From assembly GCF_036373705.1 (NCBI RefSeq), contig NC_089858.1, forward strand, positions 32,097,749-32,161,748: DNA of 64,000 nucleotides. The letters run 5' to 3'. Below are positions 9,198-20,929 of this stretch, piece by piece. This stretch comes from Amia ocellicauda (lineage: Eukaryota; Chordata; Actinopteri; Amiiformes; Amiidae). The translations under genes and the position numbers were made by a program. Each line of letters opens with the position of its first letter. Position 1 is the stretch's first letter. A model generated the notes under the pieces. That model did not search any database. It was not told the origin of the DNA and worked only from the letters and a program-made list of their open reading frames with translations.

Positions 9198-10418
9198 CAC
9201 TCACCTAAAGGATTATTAGGAACACCATACTAATACTGTGTTTGACCCCCTTTCGCCTTCAGAACTGCCTTAATTCTACGTGGCATTGATTCAACAAGGT
9301 GCTGAAAGCATTCTTTAGAAATGTTGGCCCATATTGATAGGATAGCATCTTGCAGTTGATGGAGATTTGTGGGATGCACATCCAGGGCACGAAGCTCCCG
9401 TTCCACCACATCCCAAAGATGCTCTATTGGGTTGAGATCTGGTGACTGTGGGGGCCAGTCTAGTACAGTGAACTCATTGTCATGTTCAAGAAACCAATTT
9501 GAAATGATTCGACCTTTGTGATATGGTGCATTATCCTGCTAGAAGTAGCCATCAGAGGATGGGTACATGGTGTTCATAAAGGGATGGACATGGTCAGAAA
9601 CAATGCTCAGGTAGGCTGTGGCATTTAAACGATGCCCAATTGGCACTAAGGGGCCTAAAGTGTGCCAAGAAAACATCCCCCACACCATTACACCACCACC
9701 ACCAGCCTGCACAGTGGTAACAAGGCATGATGGATCCATGTTCTCATTCTGTTTATGCCAAATTCTGACTCTACCTTCTGAATGTCTCAACAGAAATCGA
9801 GACTCATCAGACCAGGCAACATTTTTCCAGTCTTCAACTGTCCAATTTTGGTGAGCTTGTGCAAATTGTAGCCTCTTTTTCCTATTTGTAGTGGAGATGA
9901 GTGGTACCCGGTTGGGTCTTCTGCTGTTGTAGCCCATCCGCCTCAAGGTTGTACGTGTTGTGGCTTCACAAATGCTTTGCTGCATACCTCGGTTGTAACG
10001 AGTGGTTATTTCAGTCAAAGTTGCTCTTCTATCAGCTTGAATCAGTCGGCCCATTCTCCTCTGACCTCTAGCATCAACAAGGCATTTTCGCCCACAGGAC
10101 TGCCGCATACTGGATGTTTTTCCCTTTTCACACCATTCTTTGTAAACCCTAGAAATGGTTGTGCGTGAAAATCCCAGTAACTGAGCAGATTGTGAAATAC
10201 TCAGACCGGCCCGTCTGGCACCAACAACCATGCCACGCTCAAAATTGCTTAAATCACGTTTCTTTCCCATTCAGACATTCAGTTTGGAGTTCAGGAGATT
10301 GTCTTGACCAGGACCACACCCCTAAATGCATTGAAGCAACTGCCATGTGATTGGTTGGTTAGATAATTGCATTAATGAGAAATTGAACAGGTGTTCCTAA
10401 TAATCCTTTAGGTGAGTG
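9198..10418 (-). mobile_element. Tc1/mariner transposon, nearly intact
   Basis: The terminal inverted repeats are at least 25 bp: left CACTCACCTAAAGGATTATT and right AATAATCCTTTAGGTGAGTG, flanked by TA at 9,196-9,197 and 10,419-10,420. A single transposase gene fills most of the 1.2-kb interior on the minus strand. Outside the one stop codon in that gene I see no deletion or frameshift, so it is the best-preserved transposon in the window. Confidence 0.95.
9230..10270 (-). pseudogene. Tc1/mariner transposase with one internal stop
   Basis: Reads 346 codons from the Met at 10,270 (MGKKRDLSNFERGMVVGARR) to the natural stop at 9,230-9,232. An HTH region lies at about residues 15-60 and a second DNA-binding segment at about 70-130. 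The catalytic triad residues are Asp in WSDESRF (about 155), Asp in QDNAPYHK (about 246) and Glu in [12 protein letters not shown] (about 281), with DD34E spacing. The only lesion I see is an amber TAG at 9,539-9,541 directly before the QDNAP motif, where relatives usually carry Gln. It separates the second Asp and the Glu from the rest, so the normal product would be inactive. Confidence 0.92.
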
Positions 10419-10420
10419 TA

Positions 10421-11916
10421 TAATGTAAATGAGGCTACTCCACTGATGCGTTTCACATTTCTAAAATCTCTAGGCAGGAGAATGAAATGCTTACTGGAAT
10501 CAACCTTTTTATACATTCACAATAAATGTGTGTAATTAGAGGGGACTTTTCGAGACGACAGGGTTTTAAATGAAACACACTGTTAATCAGTATCCGTTTC
10601 TAAATTAAACTTTTATTAAGAATGCTTTCCACTAGACTATTCGTTTATTTAATTAATAATTCATACATTTCAATAGTACATGATAATGTTTTAAATTACC
10701 AAAAAGCATATATAAAATCCATATTGGACAAAAACTAAAATACGTTGTAATATGAAAATACACTTCATGTAAAATCCTAACAAATAATACAAATACTGTA
10801 ATGCATCATAATTATATATAAAATCCATAAAATATACAAAATTGATTTCAGGTGTAATACATTTACATAGCATAGCCTATAGGGGCCTACCATACATTCG
10901 TGAATGAAACTATTTCTAATCGAACAGCAGGACAGTTTAAAAATGGATTGCTTCCAACCCATTTGATATTTACAGTGATATTTACTATTATACCTTATTC
11001 ACAGTATTTAATCAAATCTGCTTGTGAAAAGTTATAAGAGAGAGAGACACGTGTGGAGGGGGGTGGAATGACTCCAGGACGAGAGTTGATTGATGTGAAA
11101 CGCCAACATAATCTTGCATAGGAAGGCCGGGTTCATCCTCTGGTGCTTCCAGAGAAGATCAGACAGACTTTATCCACAGACAAGGCGTGAATTTAATTGA
11201 TTCTCCGTGTCGAATTTAGTTGCTAAAAGGAAGGAAATCTTAAACGAGTGAAAGCGGAGGTTTGTTGTGGAAATGGGCTCAAAGGGAGCTCTGCTAAGCC
11301 CGTGAAGGACCAGTGCCAAGTCCTAGGCTGGAATTGTGACCTACAATGGTGACACCAGTTCTGGAAAGCTGACCACTTTTAAGCATTTTGAGCTCTGGTA
11401 GTAGGGGATCTGGGCTCTGGCCAACTACAACATCCCCACAACGCTGTCTGGCAGTTGCAGTGAGATTAGACGGAGCATTTCAGAGGCCAGGCCCACAACT
11501 GCAGCTGTGCTGGCTTTGGGTGCCACAGGAGTCCGTCCACTTGACTCAGCTAGCATGGCTGTATGCAGGGTTTAAAAAATACTGAGGTCCAAAACCTAAG
11601 TTTGCTAGTGGGGTTGGGAGGCGAAGATATTGATTTCCCTGATTGACATATGTGCATTTTAAGACATTGGATATAAATAGCTTTAAAACCATGTCAGTGT
11701 GCAGTAGCACACTGCCTGTCCCTTTCTTTGTGACTCCTCACTTGTGTCTCCTGCCAAAGTGTAGTACAAATAATTTACCTAATAATTTGAACCTTTAGGC
11801 TTCACTGTAATTACCAAAGAACACATTTCTCTGTGGTAATTAGCCGACATTGTTTGAATGAGATCAGGTCAATTTTTGTTTGTGTTAAACAGCACAGTAA
11901 CATCATGCTAATCATA
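10421..11916. other. Non-genic stretch
   Basis: AT-rich up to about 11,040, then a more GC-balanced stretch to 11,580 and AT-rich again to the LTR. Short open frames show no recognisable protein. I see no splice-bounded exon or named repeat. Confidence 0.3.
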
Positions 11917-12414
11917 TGTAACGACCCACAAAATAAAGTAACAGAGACTTACGTACCGTTTGCAAATACACGGTTTATTCTTTGCACGTGTAAATAACAC
12001 AGACTACTGTTGGCCGTAGTCTACGCCAGGACAGCAAGTAGGAACAGCGAACACACTCTTCTTTGAGAAAAGAAGCAAACAGGTCTCCACACCGCATCAA
12101 ACCCGCAGACCTCTCGGTTCCCAGTTCTGGATCGCTCTGCTCTTCCCAGCAACACACCCGTATTTATCACCTCCTTTTACAGCCCGCCCTGTCCCCCCCA
12201 GCACCAACCAACCAAGCAAGCATTGCCAGAACACACTGTATGCATAACCACCATTGGCAGGCGCCCGGGGGACAGACAGGCAGCTCTTTCGCGCCCAGAG
12301 GGGTCATAACCTGCACAGACAGGACAAAGCATGCGCAACAGAACTATATACACTGACTCTCCTGCACTCCTACACCACTACCCCCCTCACAGTACAGTTT
12401 GCAGGGTCGCTACA
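11917..12414 (-). repeat. Ty3/Gypsy long terminal repeat (3' LTR)
   Basis: The 498-bp segment begins TGTAACGACCC and ends GGGTCGCTACA, giving TG...CA termini with a short inverted repeat (TGTaaCGACC / GGTCGcTACA). Directly next to it at 12,415-12,430 is a C-rich run that is a polypurine tract on the minus strand, as expected just upstream of a 3' LTR. No second LTR was found to the right. Confidence 0.85.
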
Positions 12415-12426
12415 TAGCCCCCCCCT

Positions 12427-13600
12427 TTAAAAGTCCCTCGCCCCGAGGGGACAGACAAAGTCCCTGAAGCGACCCAGCACTTTATGTTGACGCTGGGGCC
12501 TGACATGTGCTGGTAGTGTGGAGCCCCCAGCAGCCGGGGAAGAGGGGCCAGTAACCCCCGGGGAATGTGTGCCTTCTGCCAGGGGAGGAACCGGCGGCCA
12601 TGGGCTGTTTTGCCACGGAGAAGTCAGGGCCGATGGCCTCAGCTGTGCTGATGCTTGTCCTTGATAAGGGACAAGCCAGTCGCGGTGCAGGACCACTCTT
12701 CGTCCTCTCGGTGGTAGCTGGACCCGATACACTACCTCTCCGACTCTCTCCAGGACTCGACATGGCCCCAGCCAATGGCTACCCAATTTGGGGCACCGAC
12801 CTTTCTTGCGTTGTGGGCTGTAGACCCACACCAGCTCACCCACCTCAAAGTGCCTCCCTTTTGTCTGAACATTATAGTTCCGCTTTTGCCTGGAGCCAGC
12901 AGCCAGTAGCTGTTCCCGAGCAAAAGCATGAGCCATCTCCAGCCGGTCTTGTAGCCGTCGCCCATACTCTGGACCCGGGGGATCCACTGATGCATTTGGT
13001 GGCCTGCCAAACACCATCTCTGCCAGGGTGCGGAGTTCTCTCCCCAACATGAGCAGGGCCGGGGTGCATGAGGTAGAATCTTGTACGGCTGAGCGACTTG
13101 CTAGGAGGACCAGGGATAGGTGTGTGTCCCAGTCACGTTGATGGCTGGCGGTGGTGATAGCCAGCTGTGCCGCCAGGGTGCGGTTAAACCATCACTTAAG
13201 GCCATCACTTTGGGGGTGCAGGGGTGTGGTCCTGGTCTTGTGGATGCCCAGCCGGTGGCACATGGCTGAGAACACCTGCGACTCAAAGTTGCGACCTTGA
13301 TCGCTGTGGTTCTCCATAGGAATCCCGAAACGAGTGATGAAGCCCTCAATCAAGGCCTCCACAACGGTCTCAGCCTCCTGGTCCGGCAGAGCATAGGCTT
13401 CTGGCCACTTTGTGAAATAATCAAGGGCCCCAACACAAACCGATTTCCCTGGTCAGATCTAGGAAAGGGCCCTTGGATGTCAACCCCGACCCGCTCCATG
13501 GGTCCGCCGACTGGAAACTGTTGAAGGGGTGCATGGGACCATCCTGTGGGTCCTTTCCGTGCAGTACAGTTGTCGCAGCGGCGGCAGGTTGGGGTCTGGT
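12427..13600 (-). pseudogene. Gypsy integrase region
   Basis: Begins with an integrase zinc-finger remnant ([12 protein letters not shown], about 13,590), then the core start [20 protein letters not shown] (about 13,490), a core remnant at 13,101-13,349, and an open 207-codon C-terminal part (12,427-13,050) with the GPF/Y-like segment HWLGPCRVLERVGEVVYRVQ. The parts are in different frames, with a stop near 13,190, so it is not functional. It ends 13 bp before the LTR. Confidence 0.88.
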
Positions 13601-14346
13601 GGAGAGAGTACTGGAGACTGTGACAGGGCCTGCTGTAACGTGTTAAAGGCTGCTTGTTGTTCTTCTGTCCACATGAAAGGCTCATTTTTGCGTAGGAGCT
13701 TGTACAAGGGAGCTGCTATACTGGAGAAGCCCTTCACGAACCGTCTATAGTAGGAGGCAAGGCCCAGGAACCCCCAAAGCTGCCGTTGGTCAGTGGGCGT
13801 GGGCCATTCTTGAATCGCTGTCACTTTGTCAGTCACAGTGCTGATTCCCTCTCCACCAATCTGGTGACCTAAAAACGTCACCTCTCTCTGCATAAACCGG
13901 CACTTATCGGGGTGAAGCTTCAATCCAGCTGCAGCCACTCTCTCCAGCACCCTCCTGAGTGCACACAAGTCTGACTGGAATGATGCACCATGCACCAGGT
14001 GGTCATCAAGGTAAACCAGGCACTCTTGCCGTCGGATGCCAACCAGGACCTTCTCCATTAGCCGCTCAAAAGTTGCTGGGGCATTACAGAGCCCGAATGG
14101 CATGACAAGGAACTGCCATAGACCTCTGCCTGTAGAAAACGCTGTTTTGTGCTTGGCAGCAGGTGACAGGGGCACCTGCCAGTATCCACTCTTCAGATCG
14201 AGAGAAGAGAACCAGGATGATCCTGCTACAAGGTCCAGTGTTTCATCAATGCGGGGGAGGGGGTATGAGTCTTTCTTTGTCACCTCATTTAGTCTCCTGT
14301 AATCGATACAAAATCTCCACCCACCGTCCTTCTTGGGGACCATCAC
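13600..14346 (-). pseudogene. Gypsy reverse transcriptase
   Basis: Open for about 245 codons. RT motifs in order are [32 protein letters not shown] (first catalytic Asp), [28 protein letters not shown] (the YxDD box as YLDD) and GHQIGGEGI. The thumb and connection region follows to about 13,610, and then the frame meets the integrase zinc finger directly; no RNase H motif is present. Confidence 0.93.
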
Positions 14347-14399
14347 TATCGGCGATGCCCAGGGGCTGATGGTTCAATCAGACCTGCCTTGTCCATTTC

Positions 14400-15828
14400 C
14401 CCCAACACTATTTCTGCAGCCTGCTGGCGTGCCAGGGGCAGGCGGCGGGGGTGCTGCTTGATGGGTGTCGCCTCCCCTGTGTCGATATGGTGTTGCACCA
14501 GAGATGTCTGGCCAACTCCTTCCGGGCTGGCAGCAAAACTGTTCCTGTACTCCAGTAGCAGTGCCCATAGCTCTTCCTGTTGCTCCAGGTCAAGCCCTTC
14601 ACAGTTGCAGTGTCAGACTGTGTCCACAGCTGCAAGGGTTGCTTCCTCCTACGGTGGTTGCCCCCGTTGAATTGAAGTAGCTTGTTGCCGGTCCAGGGTG
14701 GGGGATGGAATATCCAGCACTTCCTGTGCTAAGGCCTGCTGATGACAGGTGGGCAGTGTTAACAGCTGTGTTGTCTGGCTTGCTGGGCCTACCGGAAAAA
14801 ACCTGTTGGTCGCATTCTGTACTTGACAGGTGGAGGGGCCGTGGCCCTGATTAGGCTGCCCCAAGGGTATGGCTAGTTCCCCGGGGTGAGTCATGGCCAC
14901 GGTGATGCCCCCTTTAAAATATAGAGTGCTAGTTCGAAGATCCAGTTGGCAGCCAGTATATTTCAGGAAGTCGAGCCCCAAGATGCAAGGTGGTGTACAG
15001 TCTGGTCTGCCAGCCGGATGGCCAGGGTCCCCTTCCCTCTTATTGGTGCTAGCTCACCCGTGACAGTGCGGAGTTGCACCGTTGTAGGGTCTAAGCGGAC
15101 CCACTCAGGAACTACATCAGGTCTCACCAATGTCACAGTGGACCCACTGTCAACCAGGGCGGTGCAGGGGACCCCTTCCACTTGAACTGGAACATGGCAA
15201 AAGTCCCCCACCGAGGTCCGTCCTACAACAATGATGGGAAGAACGTGGCCAGCTACTTCTGGGGGGAGTGGAGCATCCCTCCCCAGTCTGTGCTGTTGGA
15301 CTCCTTCAACTGATGTCGCTGCCTGGCGGGCATAGGGGTTGGGGGCCCACGCTGTTCCGCTTACGCGGGCCCCTGGTAGTTTCCCAAAAGCTGTGGTGAC
15401 TGGCGTGAGGGCCGTGTGGCATTGGCAGGGCACTGGCGTAATAGGTGGCTTGGTTGGCCACACCCCCAGCATGACCGTGTGCGAGGGCGATTTTGATGTG
15501 AGGTCTGAATTTTCACAGCACAGAGAAGTTCAGTGACCTCGGAGAGCCAGGCTGGTTTGGCTGAATCCTCCCGGTTCCCTTCTCCTTGCATCTCAGCCGA
15601 ACGGACGGTTGGTCTACCTTCTCTCCGTTTGCCCCAGTCTACACTGGCCCAGACCATCTCCCTCTCAGTAGCGACCTCCAACGCCTCTTGTAAAGTCCGT
15701 GGTCGTCCCAACACGCAGCTCAGTAGGATTTAAAGTCTGGATGAACTGATCCCGTGCTAACTCACTCTGAACAGAGGGGGGCATGTGTGCATAAGCACGC
15801 CTGGTCAGGCCTTCAATTGCAGTGGCCA
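14400..15828 (-). pseudogene. Gypsy gag 3' part, protease and pol linker
   Basis: A gag tail with one CCHC knuckle (CWGCGQPSHLLRQC, spacing C-X2-C-X4-H-X4-C, about 15,450) is followed by an aspartic protease with the active-site triplet in ALVDSGSTVTLV (about 15,140-15,175). A linker before RT comes next, with further frame changes. The reading frame starts abruptly at the Tc1 junction at 15,830. Confidence 0.88.
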
Positions 15829-15830
15829 GT

Positions 15831-16687
15831 GTCATTCCTCCTCCTCCAAACACGGTGAGTTGAGTTGATGCCAAAGAGCTCGATTTTGGTCTCATCTGAC
15901 CACAACACTTTCACCCAGTTCTCCTCTGAATCTTTCAGATGTTCATTGGCAAACTTCAGACGGGCCTGTACATGTGCTTTCTTGAGCAGGGGGACCTTGC
16001 GGGCGCTGCAGGATTGTTTTCTTGGTGACTATGGTCTCAGCTGCCTTGAGATCATGAACAAGATCCTCCCGTGTAGTTCTGGGCTGATTCCTCACCGTTC
16101 TCATGATCATTGAAACTCCACGAGGTGAGATCTTGCATGGAGCCCCAGACCGAGGGAGACTGACAGTTATTTTGTGTTTCTTCCATTTGCGAATAAACGC
16201 ACCAACTGTTGTCACCTTCTCACCAAGCTGCTTGGCGATGGTCTTGTAGCCCATTCCAGCCTTGTGTAGGTCTACAATCTTGTCCCTGACATCCTTGGAC
16301 AGCTCTTTGGTCTTGGCCGTGGTGGAGAGTTTGGAATCTGATTGATTGATTGCTTCTGTGGACAGGTGTCTTTTATACAGGTAACGAGCTGAGATTAGGA
16401 GCACCCCCTTTAAGAGAGTGCTCCTAATCTCAGCTCGTTACCTGTATAAAAGACACCTGGGATCCAGAAATCTTGCTGATTGATAGGGGATCAAATACTT
16501 ATTTCCCTCATTAACATGCAAATCAATATATAACTTTTTTGAAATGCGTTTCTCTGGATTTTTTTGTTGTTATTTTGTCTCTCACTGTTAAAATACATCT
16601 ACCATTAAAATTATAGACTGATCATTTCTTTGTCAGTGGGCAAACGTACAAAATCAGCAGGGGATCAAATACTTTTTTCCCTCACTG
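15831..16687 (-). mobile_element. Tc1-like element, half copy, with long hairpin
   Basis: Aligns with the part of the 1,608-3,139 element from about 2,309 to its right end, in the same orientation. The right terminal repeat ends at 16,687 followed by TA. The left half is missing and the break abuts Gypsy gag. It encodes the N-terminal part of the transposase ([20 protein letters not shown]), with about 40 bp missing near 16,013. Unlike the other copy it keeps a long subterminal inverted repeat (16,363-16,459). Confidence 0.92.
16363..16459. repeat. Perfect 42-bp inverted repeat, 13-nt loop
   Basis: Left arm 16,363-16,404 and right arm 16,418-16,459 are perfect reverse complements by direct reading (left arm begins CAGGTGTCTTTTATACAGG and ends TTAGGAGCAC). 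It lies in the 5' untranslated part of the Tc1-like element. In the copy at 1,608-3,139 the equivalent stretch (about 2,868-2,918) keeps only the outer arm bases. Confidence 0.95.
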
Positions 16688-16689
16688 TA

Positions 16690-17447
16690 GCAATCCCGAG
16701 GCCACGAGTGAGCAAAGGCGTCCACACCCAGAGGACCCCCTCCTGCTTTCAGGGAGAACCACTGGGGCACTGAGTAGCAAAGAGGTCGATTTTAGCTCAT
16801 CCTAGCCTCTCCCAGATCTACTCTACCACTTGAGGATTCAATCTTCATTCCGAGCTGTCCAGGGGGCCAGGGCTGCGTCTATGCACTTGAAAATGTGCAG
16901 GGCACCAGTGAGAGGGTGAACTGCAGCACGCATCATTCGTACGCTTGGCCTGGAAGGTGAAGTGAATATATGTCCTGTGCTTTGGGAGGATGGGGACATG
17001 GAAGTAGATGTCCCTGAGGTCTATCGACATGAACCAGTCTCCTGGTTGGACTGACTAGAAGATATGCTGTGCAGTCAACCTTGCAGAAGTTTATTTTCTT
17101 CAGAAAGATATTGAGACCCCTCGGATCGAGAATGGCCTCTGTCCTTCTTTGGCACTAGGAAGTACACCAAGTAGAATCCCCCTCCCGGGAGTTCCCTCAA
17201 TCCACCAGTCATACAGCTAGTTTTTCTCGCATCACTGCAATCTCCTGAGCCAGAGTTCAGAGGGAGACCGGCGTGGTGGTGTACGCCGTCGGGGGGTGCA
17301 ATTGGGGGGTGCAATTGGGGGGTGCAATTGGGGGGAGAAGTAGTGAGGGGAGGTGCGCCATGGTGAACGTGAGCACTTGCTTGCCAGCGATCTCCTTCTC
17401 AGGGAGTGACTCTCCCGGGAGCGCCTGCATATCTGTCTCTCTGTCAT
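16690..17447 (-). pseudogene. DIRS-like retrotransposon RT relic
   Basis: Minus-strand fragments resemble the RT of DIRS/Ngaro-type elements: YFLVPKKDRG (about 17,150) followed by SIDLRDIYFHVPILPKHRTY (about 16,970-17,028), the typical DL(K/R)DAYFHVPI motif. Frames are interrupted and no ends were found. The fragment starts where the Tc1 TA ends and stops where duplicated block 2 begins. Confidence 0.7.
17291..17335 (+). repeat. Four G6 tracts, G-quadruplex candidate
   Basis: GGGGGG at 17,291, 17,304, 17,317 and 17,330, each separated by the identical 7-nt spacer TGCAATT: a perfect 13-bp period. This fits the form for an intramolecular G-quadruplex on the plus strand. Confidence 0.85.
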
Positions 17448-18438
17448 CCATCTGTCTCTGGTGTTAGTGCTTGCCAGAGTCATATCTTCATATCTCAGTG
17501 TGATACTGTCATTTCACCTCCTCTTCAAAACTACCATTAAAAGTTTAAAAGAGGTTTAGTTAGGTCTCATTGTGAGTGTTAAATAATGTTGAATGTGTGC
17601 CTAAGCATACTACTAAACTCTTCAGAAGAAATTATAATGTCCCACCATATGGGAAAGGAATAAAGTCACTCATTGATATAAAATATATTATAGTGGATCG
17701 GAATAACACAATTGACTATAGTATCATTGTATCATGAGTATCATAAGTATTTTATTTGTGGAGGCTGTAGTTTGACCATAAACGTATCTGTTCATGATGA
17801 GTACAATCTGAGAACTTGTACTTGTACAAAAATAAATGAGTACATTTACTATAGTTATTAGGCTATTATCCCTATCTAGAGAGTTTATTCAGAATTCATA
17901 TAGATTTTTCCAGAGGATAATTATTAATACATTCATTAAGATGTTAAGGAAAAATATTATAAAAAAAAAAAAAACTAGAATACCTTAAAGGGGAAATAGT
18001 GCATCCCTAAAATGATTGGTTACTGTTAGTAGTAATGTTTCATCAAAATATCTACAATTGTTCTGTTCCATTCAATCAATGTAGTAACTTTAAAATCTTA
18101 AAAGTCTAACCTTCATCACAATCATGACATGTTCACTGGGACACAAAGTTTGAGACAGTTCGGGATTTTAAGAACTTTACACAGAAAGACTGACATCCAC
18201 TGCATGAACAATGCCTAGTTCTGCCTCCAGAGGTCTGTCTTGTTATTCTTTTCTTCAGAAACTATGCTCAGGTCTCCATTCCATCATGCAATCCTTCTGT
18301 TTAATTGAATCTGTTTTTGATTGCCGCCGTTCATCAGCTATAATAATTATAGCCCTTTGTTCCACTTCCTCCTTGTGAAGTATTGTTTGTATTGTTTTGC
18401 CTCACTACCAAGCCTTTTCGTGGTATCCTGCCGCTCCG

Positions 18439-18488
<50 letters not shown>

Positions 18489-20680
18489 TAAAACCCAATC
18501 CTGCTTCTTGTTACCTGCCTTTTTGGATTGCCTTTTCTAGTCTGTTTGCCCGATCGTTTGACCTCCTGACCATAACCCTGACTACGACTCTCGTCTGGTT
18601 CCCCTGGCATTGTTCACCAATGCCTGCCCTTGAATCCACATCCCATCTCTGATTCCAGGAGTGCTGCTGTTACAAAGACATTTCAATCAGATATTGACTT
18701 AATAGAAAATAAGTAAATACGAGTGCACCACATTCTTCCCATTATTAGCATTACTTATACACTCCTGCTAACACATGAGCACATATACAACAATCAATTT
18801 ATGGACTGTGATTGTTCCCTTTTAAAACATTCATTTATATGGAAATTTGTCAGATCTCTTTCCAGATTCTTCTCAATTAATGTCTGCTAAGAAATTAATC
18901 AAATGTCATCAGTAACTGCAGCAGTATGACTACAGACCCCAGAATGAGGCAGGGCAAGCATTCACACTGCTTGGTATTTCAGCATTTGGAAGATATAATC
19001 AATATCCTGGTTATCTTCCAAACTGAAATTAGTGTTTTCATCTCTGCAGTTTTGTCAGCTCAACCAGGAATAGCTATTGAACCTTTGAATGATGATACAA
19101 AATCTCTGTGCAACAGCAATCTGGAGGTTTGTATTTTATTGTGCTGACAAAGTATCTGTTGGGCCATAAATGCTTGAATTGTGTTGTTTTTTTATATTAG
19201 GTGGTTGAAAACCCATAAATTGTCTTACCACAAAAAACAACCTTTACATCCTTTACTTGCTTAATTGAAGAAGCGCCGCCAGTATCTTAAGCTCACCCAG
19301 AGGACAACTCAACTTTATCTTTTTATGTTACAGTGAAAAATTAATTACATTGTTGGTAATGTGTGTTGAATAAATTATATGAACTTTTTACTTCAAGCAA
19401 AGGTTGCAAGGCAAACCTGAAATTAAAACTTGTACGATTGAACATCTGTGTGCTGCACATCAGCCCCAATCTCAGAAGAAGTGTCAATATTTGAATAGCT
19501 CTGTAGGGACTAACCAAACAGAATGTGCTTTGGGTGTTGAAAAGAAACTAAAGGCCTAAAACTTCACTGTCATACCAGTGGGCATACCTGAGATCTTTTT
19601 CTGTATGGACTCACAACTTTACCAGTAAATTATGTACAAGATTTAAAGACTGTGATGTGATAGAATTGACCATTTACTTTATCAAACATTACATGCATGA
19701 TGAGAGGCCTGCTGTCTGTTTTGTTTTATTTTCTAGGAAACAATTCATTTGGCTTATATCACATTCATTATGTCGACCTTTTCATGACTTTCAGTGAGAT
19801 TTAAGCAATGTGTCCGCCTTATTTAGCAAACCTGCCTTCTGTTTAAAATAGTTGTATAGTTCATATATTTAATGCTATATTTTTCCTGCATTCCCTCCCG
19901 GCATACCGTCATTATACTGTTACACAGGATATTGAGCATAGAAATAGTTCAAAAAGGGAGCTTGTTTAAAACCCAACAAATAATGCACATCAGGCAAATT
20001 CATAACATTAACCTGCTACTTGCAGCAGCACATTGTCAGCTTGAGCAACCATTTGAGAATTAAAAAACAACAACATCCACTTGATGGCAAAGAATCAGCA
20101 TTAAGAGGAATTTAAACCGTTACTCAAACATCACTTGTTGTGCGTTTCATTTTACTCCTCTGCCCTAAACTCCAAGCTTGTTTAGTTCCATGTATTAGGA
20201 GTTGAGAGCTATACTGCAGCTGCTCAACACATGTAGTACACCAGGCATGACAGGCATCAATGCGGGTAGGAGTACCTTGAAGCACAAGGTCAAAGGCCAC
20301 TGCTGGATCGAAACGGCAAACAATAGTATGTTATGCTGTAAGTCTACGACCCACAAAAAATAAAACCATTTCTGCCTGGAAACACATTTTACATGTGAAA
20401 GGTTACAAACTAAAGGAGACCCATCTTGCTTGTTGTTGTCTTGATTTAGACAACAGAGTCAGTTTTACATGTATGGTTGATTGTATGGTTGTTCCGAACT
20501 CCCATTATGTCTTGTGTTAAGAAGCACCTCCCATTTTCAGTCCTAAACACACCTTATCTTCATGTCTACTGATATAAGATTTATAAACAAAAGGAGACCA
20601 TTCTACCCATCTATTTTGAATGATCCCTAGTTTTTTCTATACTGCCACAACTCTCTGCATGTGTCCACCAGTCATTTCTG
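17448..20680. repeat. Segmental duplication block 2, copy A
   Basis: Aligns in the same orientation with 37,188-40,942 inside DBNDD1 intron 1, starting at CCATCTGTCTCTG in both. Long runs are nearly identical, for example the stretch around 19,210-19,860 against 38,220-38,905. Copy A carries an extra segment of about 740 bp (17,990-18,728). Copy B carries a Tc1-like element at 39,245-40,735 and a palindrome at 38,910-38,988 that A lacks. No coding exon lies inside. Confidence 0.92.
18442..18489. repeat. (ATT)n microsatellite
   Basis: About 16 ATT units inside the segment present only in copy A of block 2. Confidence 0.92.
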
Positions 20681-20929
20681 AGCCTACAGCATTTTTAATA
20701 ATAGGTGCATTTGCAGGCTAAATACAAGAAATTCAAGAAGCTATCCCTCCACTGGAGTCTATCGGTTTTGTAGTTGAATGCCATTGTATTAATGTAAAGG
20801 GGAACAAAATTCAAGCACTTGCTTATTTTGGGTTTTAAAAACGATAGGTTATCTGAGAAAGGAAGCACTGCCCAAAGGGGAGGCACACACAAGTACTCCC
20901 CCTACCCTCTGCCCTGCTGCTTTTTGTTA

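Larger units (their letters stand above)
11917..15830 (-). mobile_element. Ty3/Gypsy LTR retrotransposon, truncated
   Basis: Minus-strand element with domains in the order gag zinc knuckle, protease, reverse transcriptase, integrase, polypurine tract and 3' LTR, the Ty3/Gypsy order. The 5' LTR and most of gag are missing: at 15,830 the gag frame runs straight into half of a Tc1-like element. RNase H is also missing, because RT joins integrase at about 13,590-13,605. Frameshifts separate the pol parts. It is a dead copy. Confidence 0.92.

Noticed and set aside
12567..13052. 161-codon plus-strand frame
   Set aside because: It is the antisense shadow of the Gypsy integrase, which has clear motifs on the minus strand.
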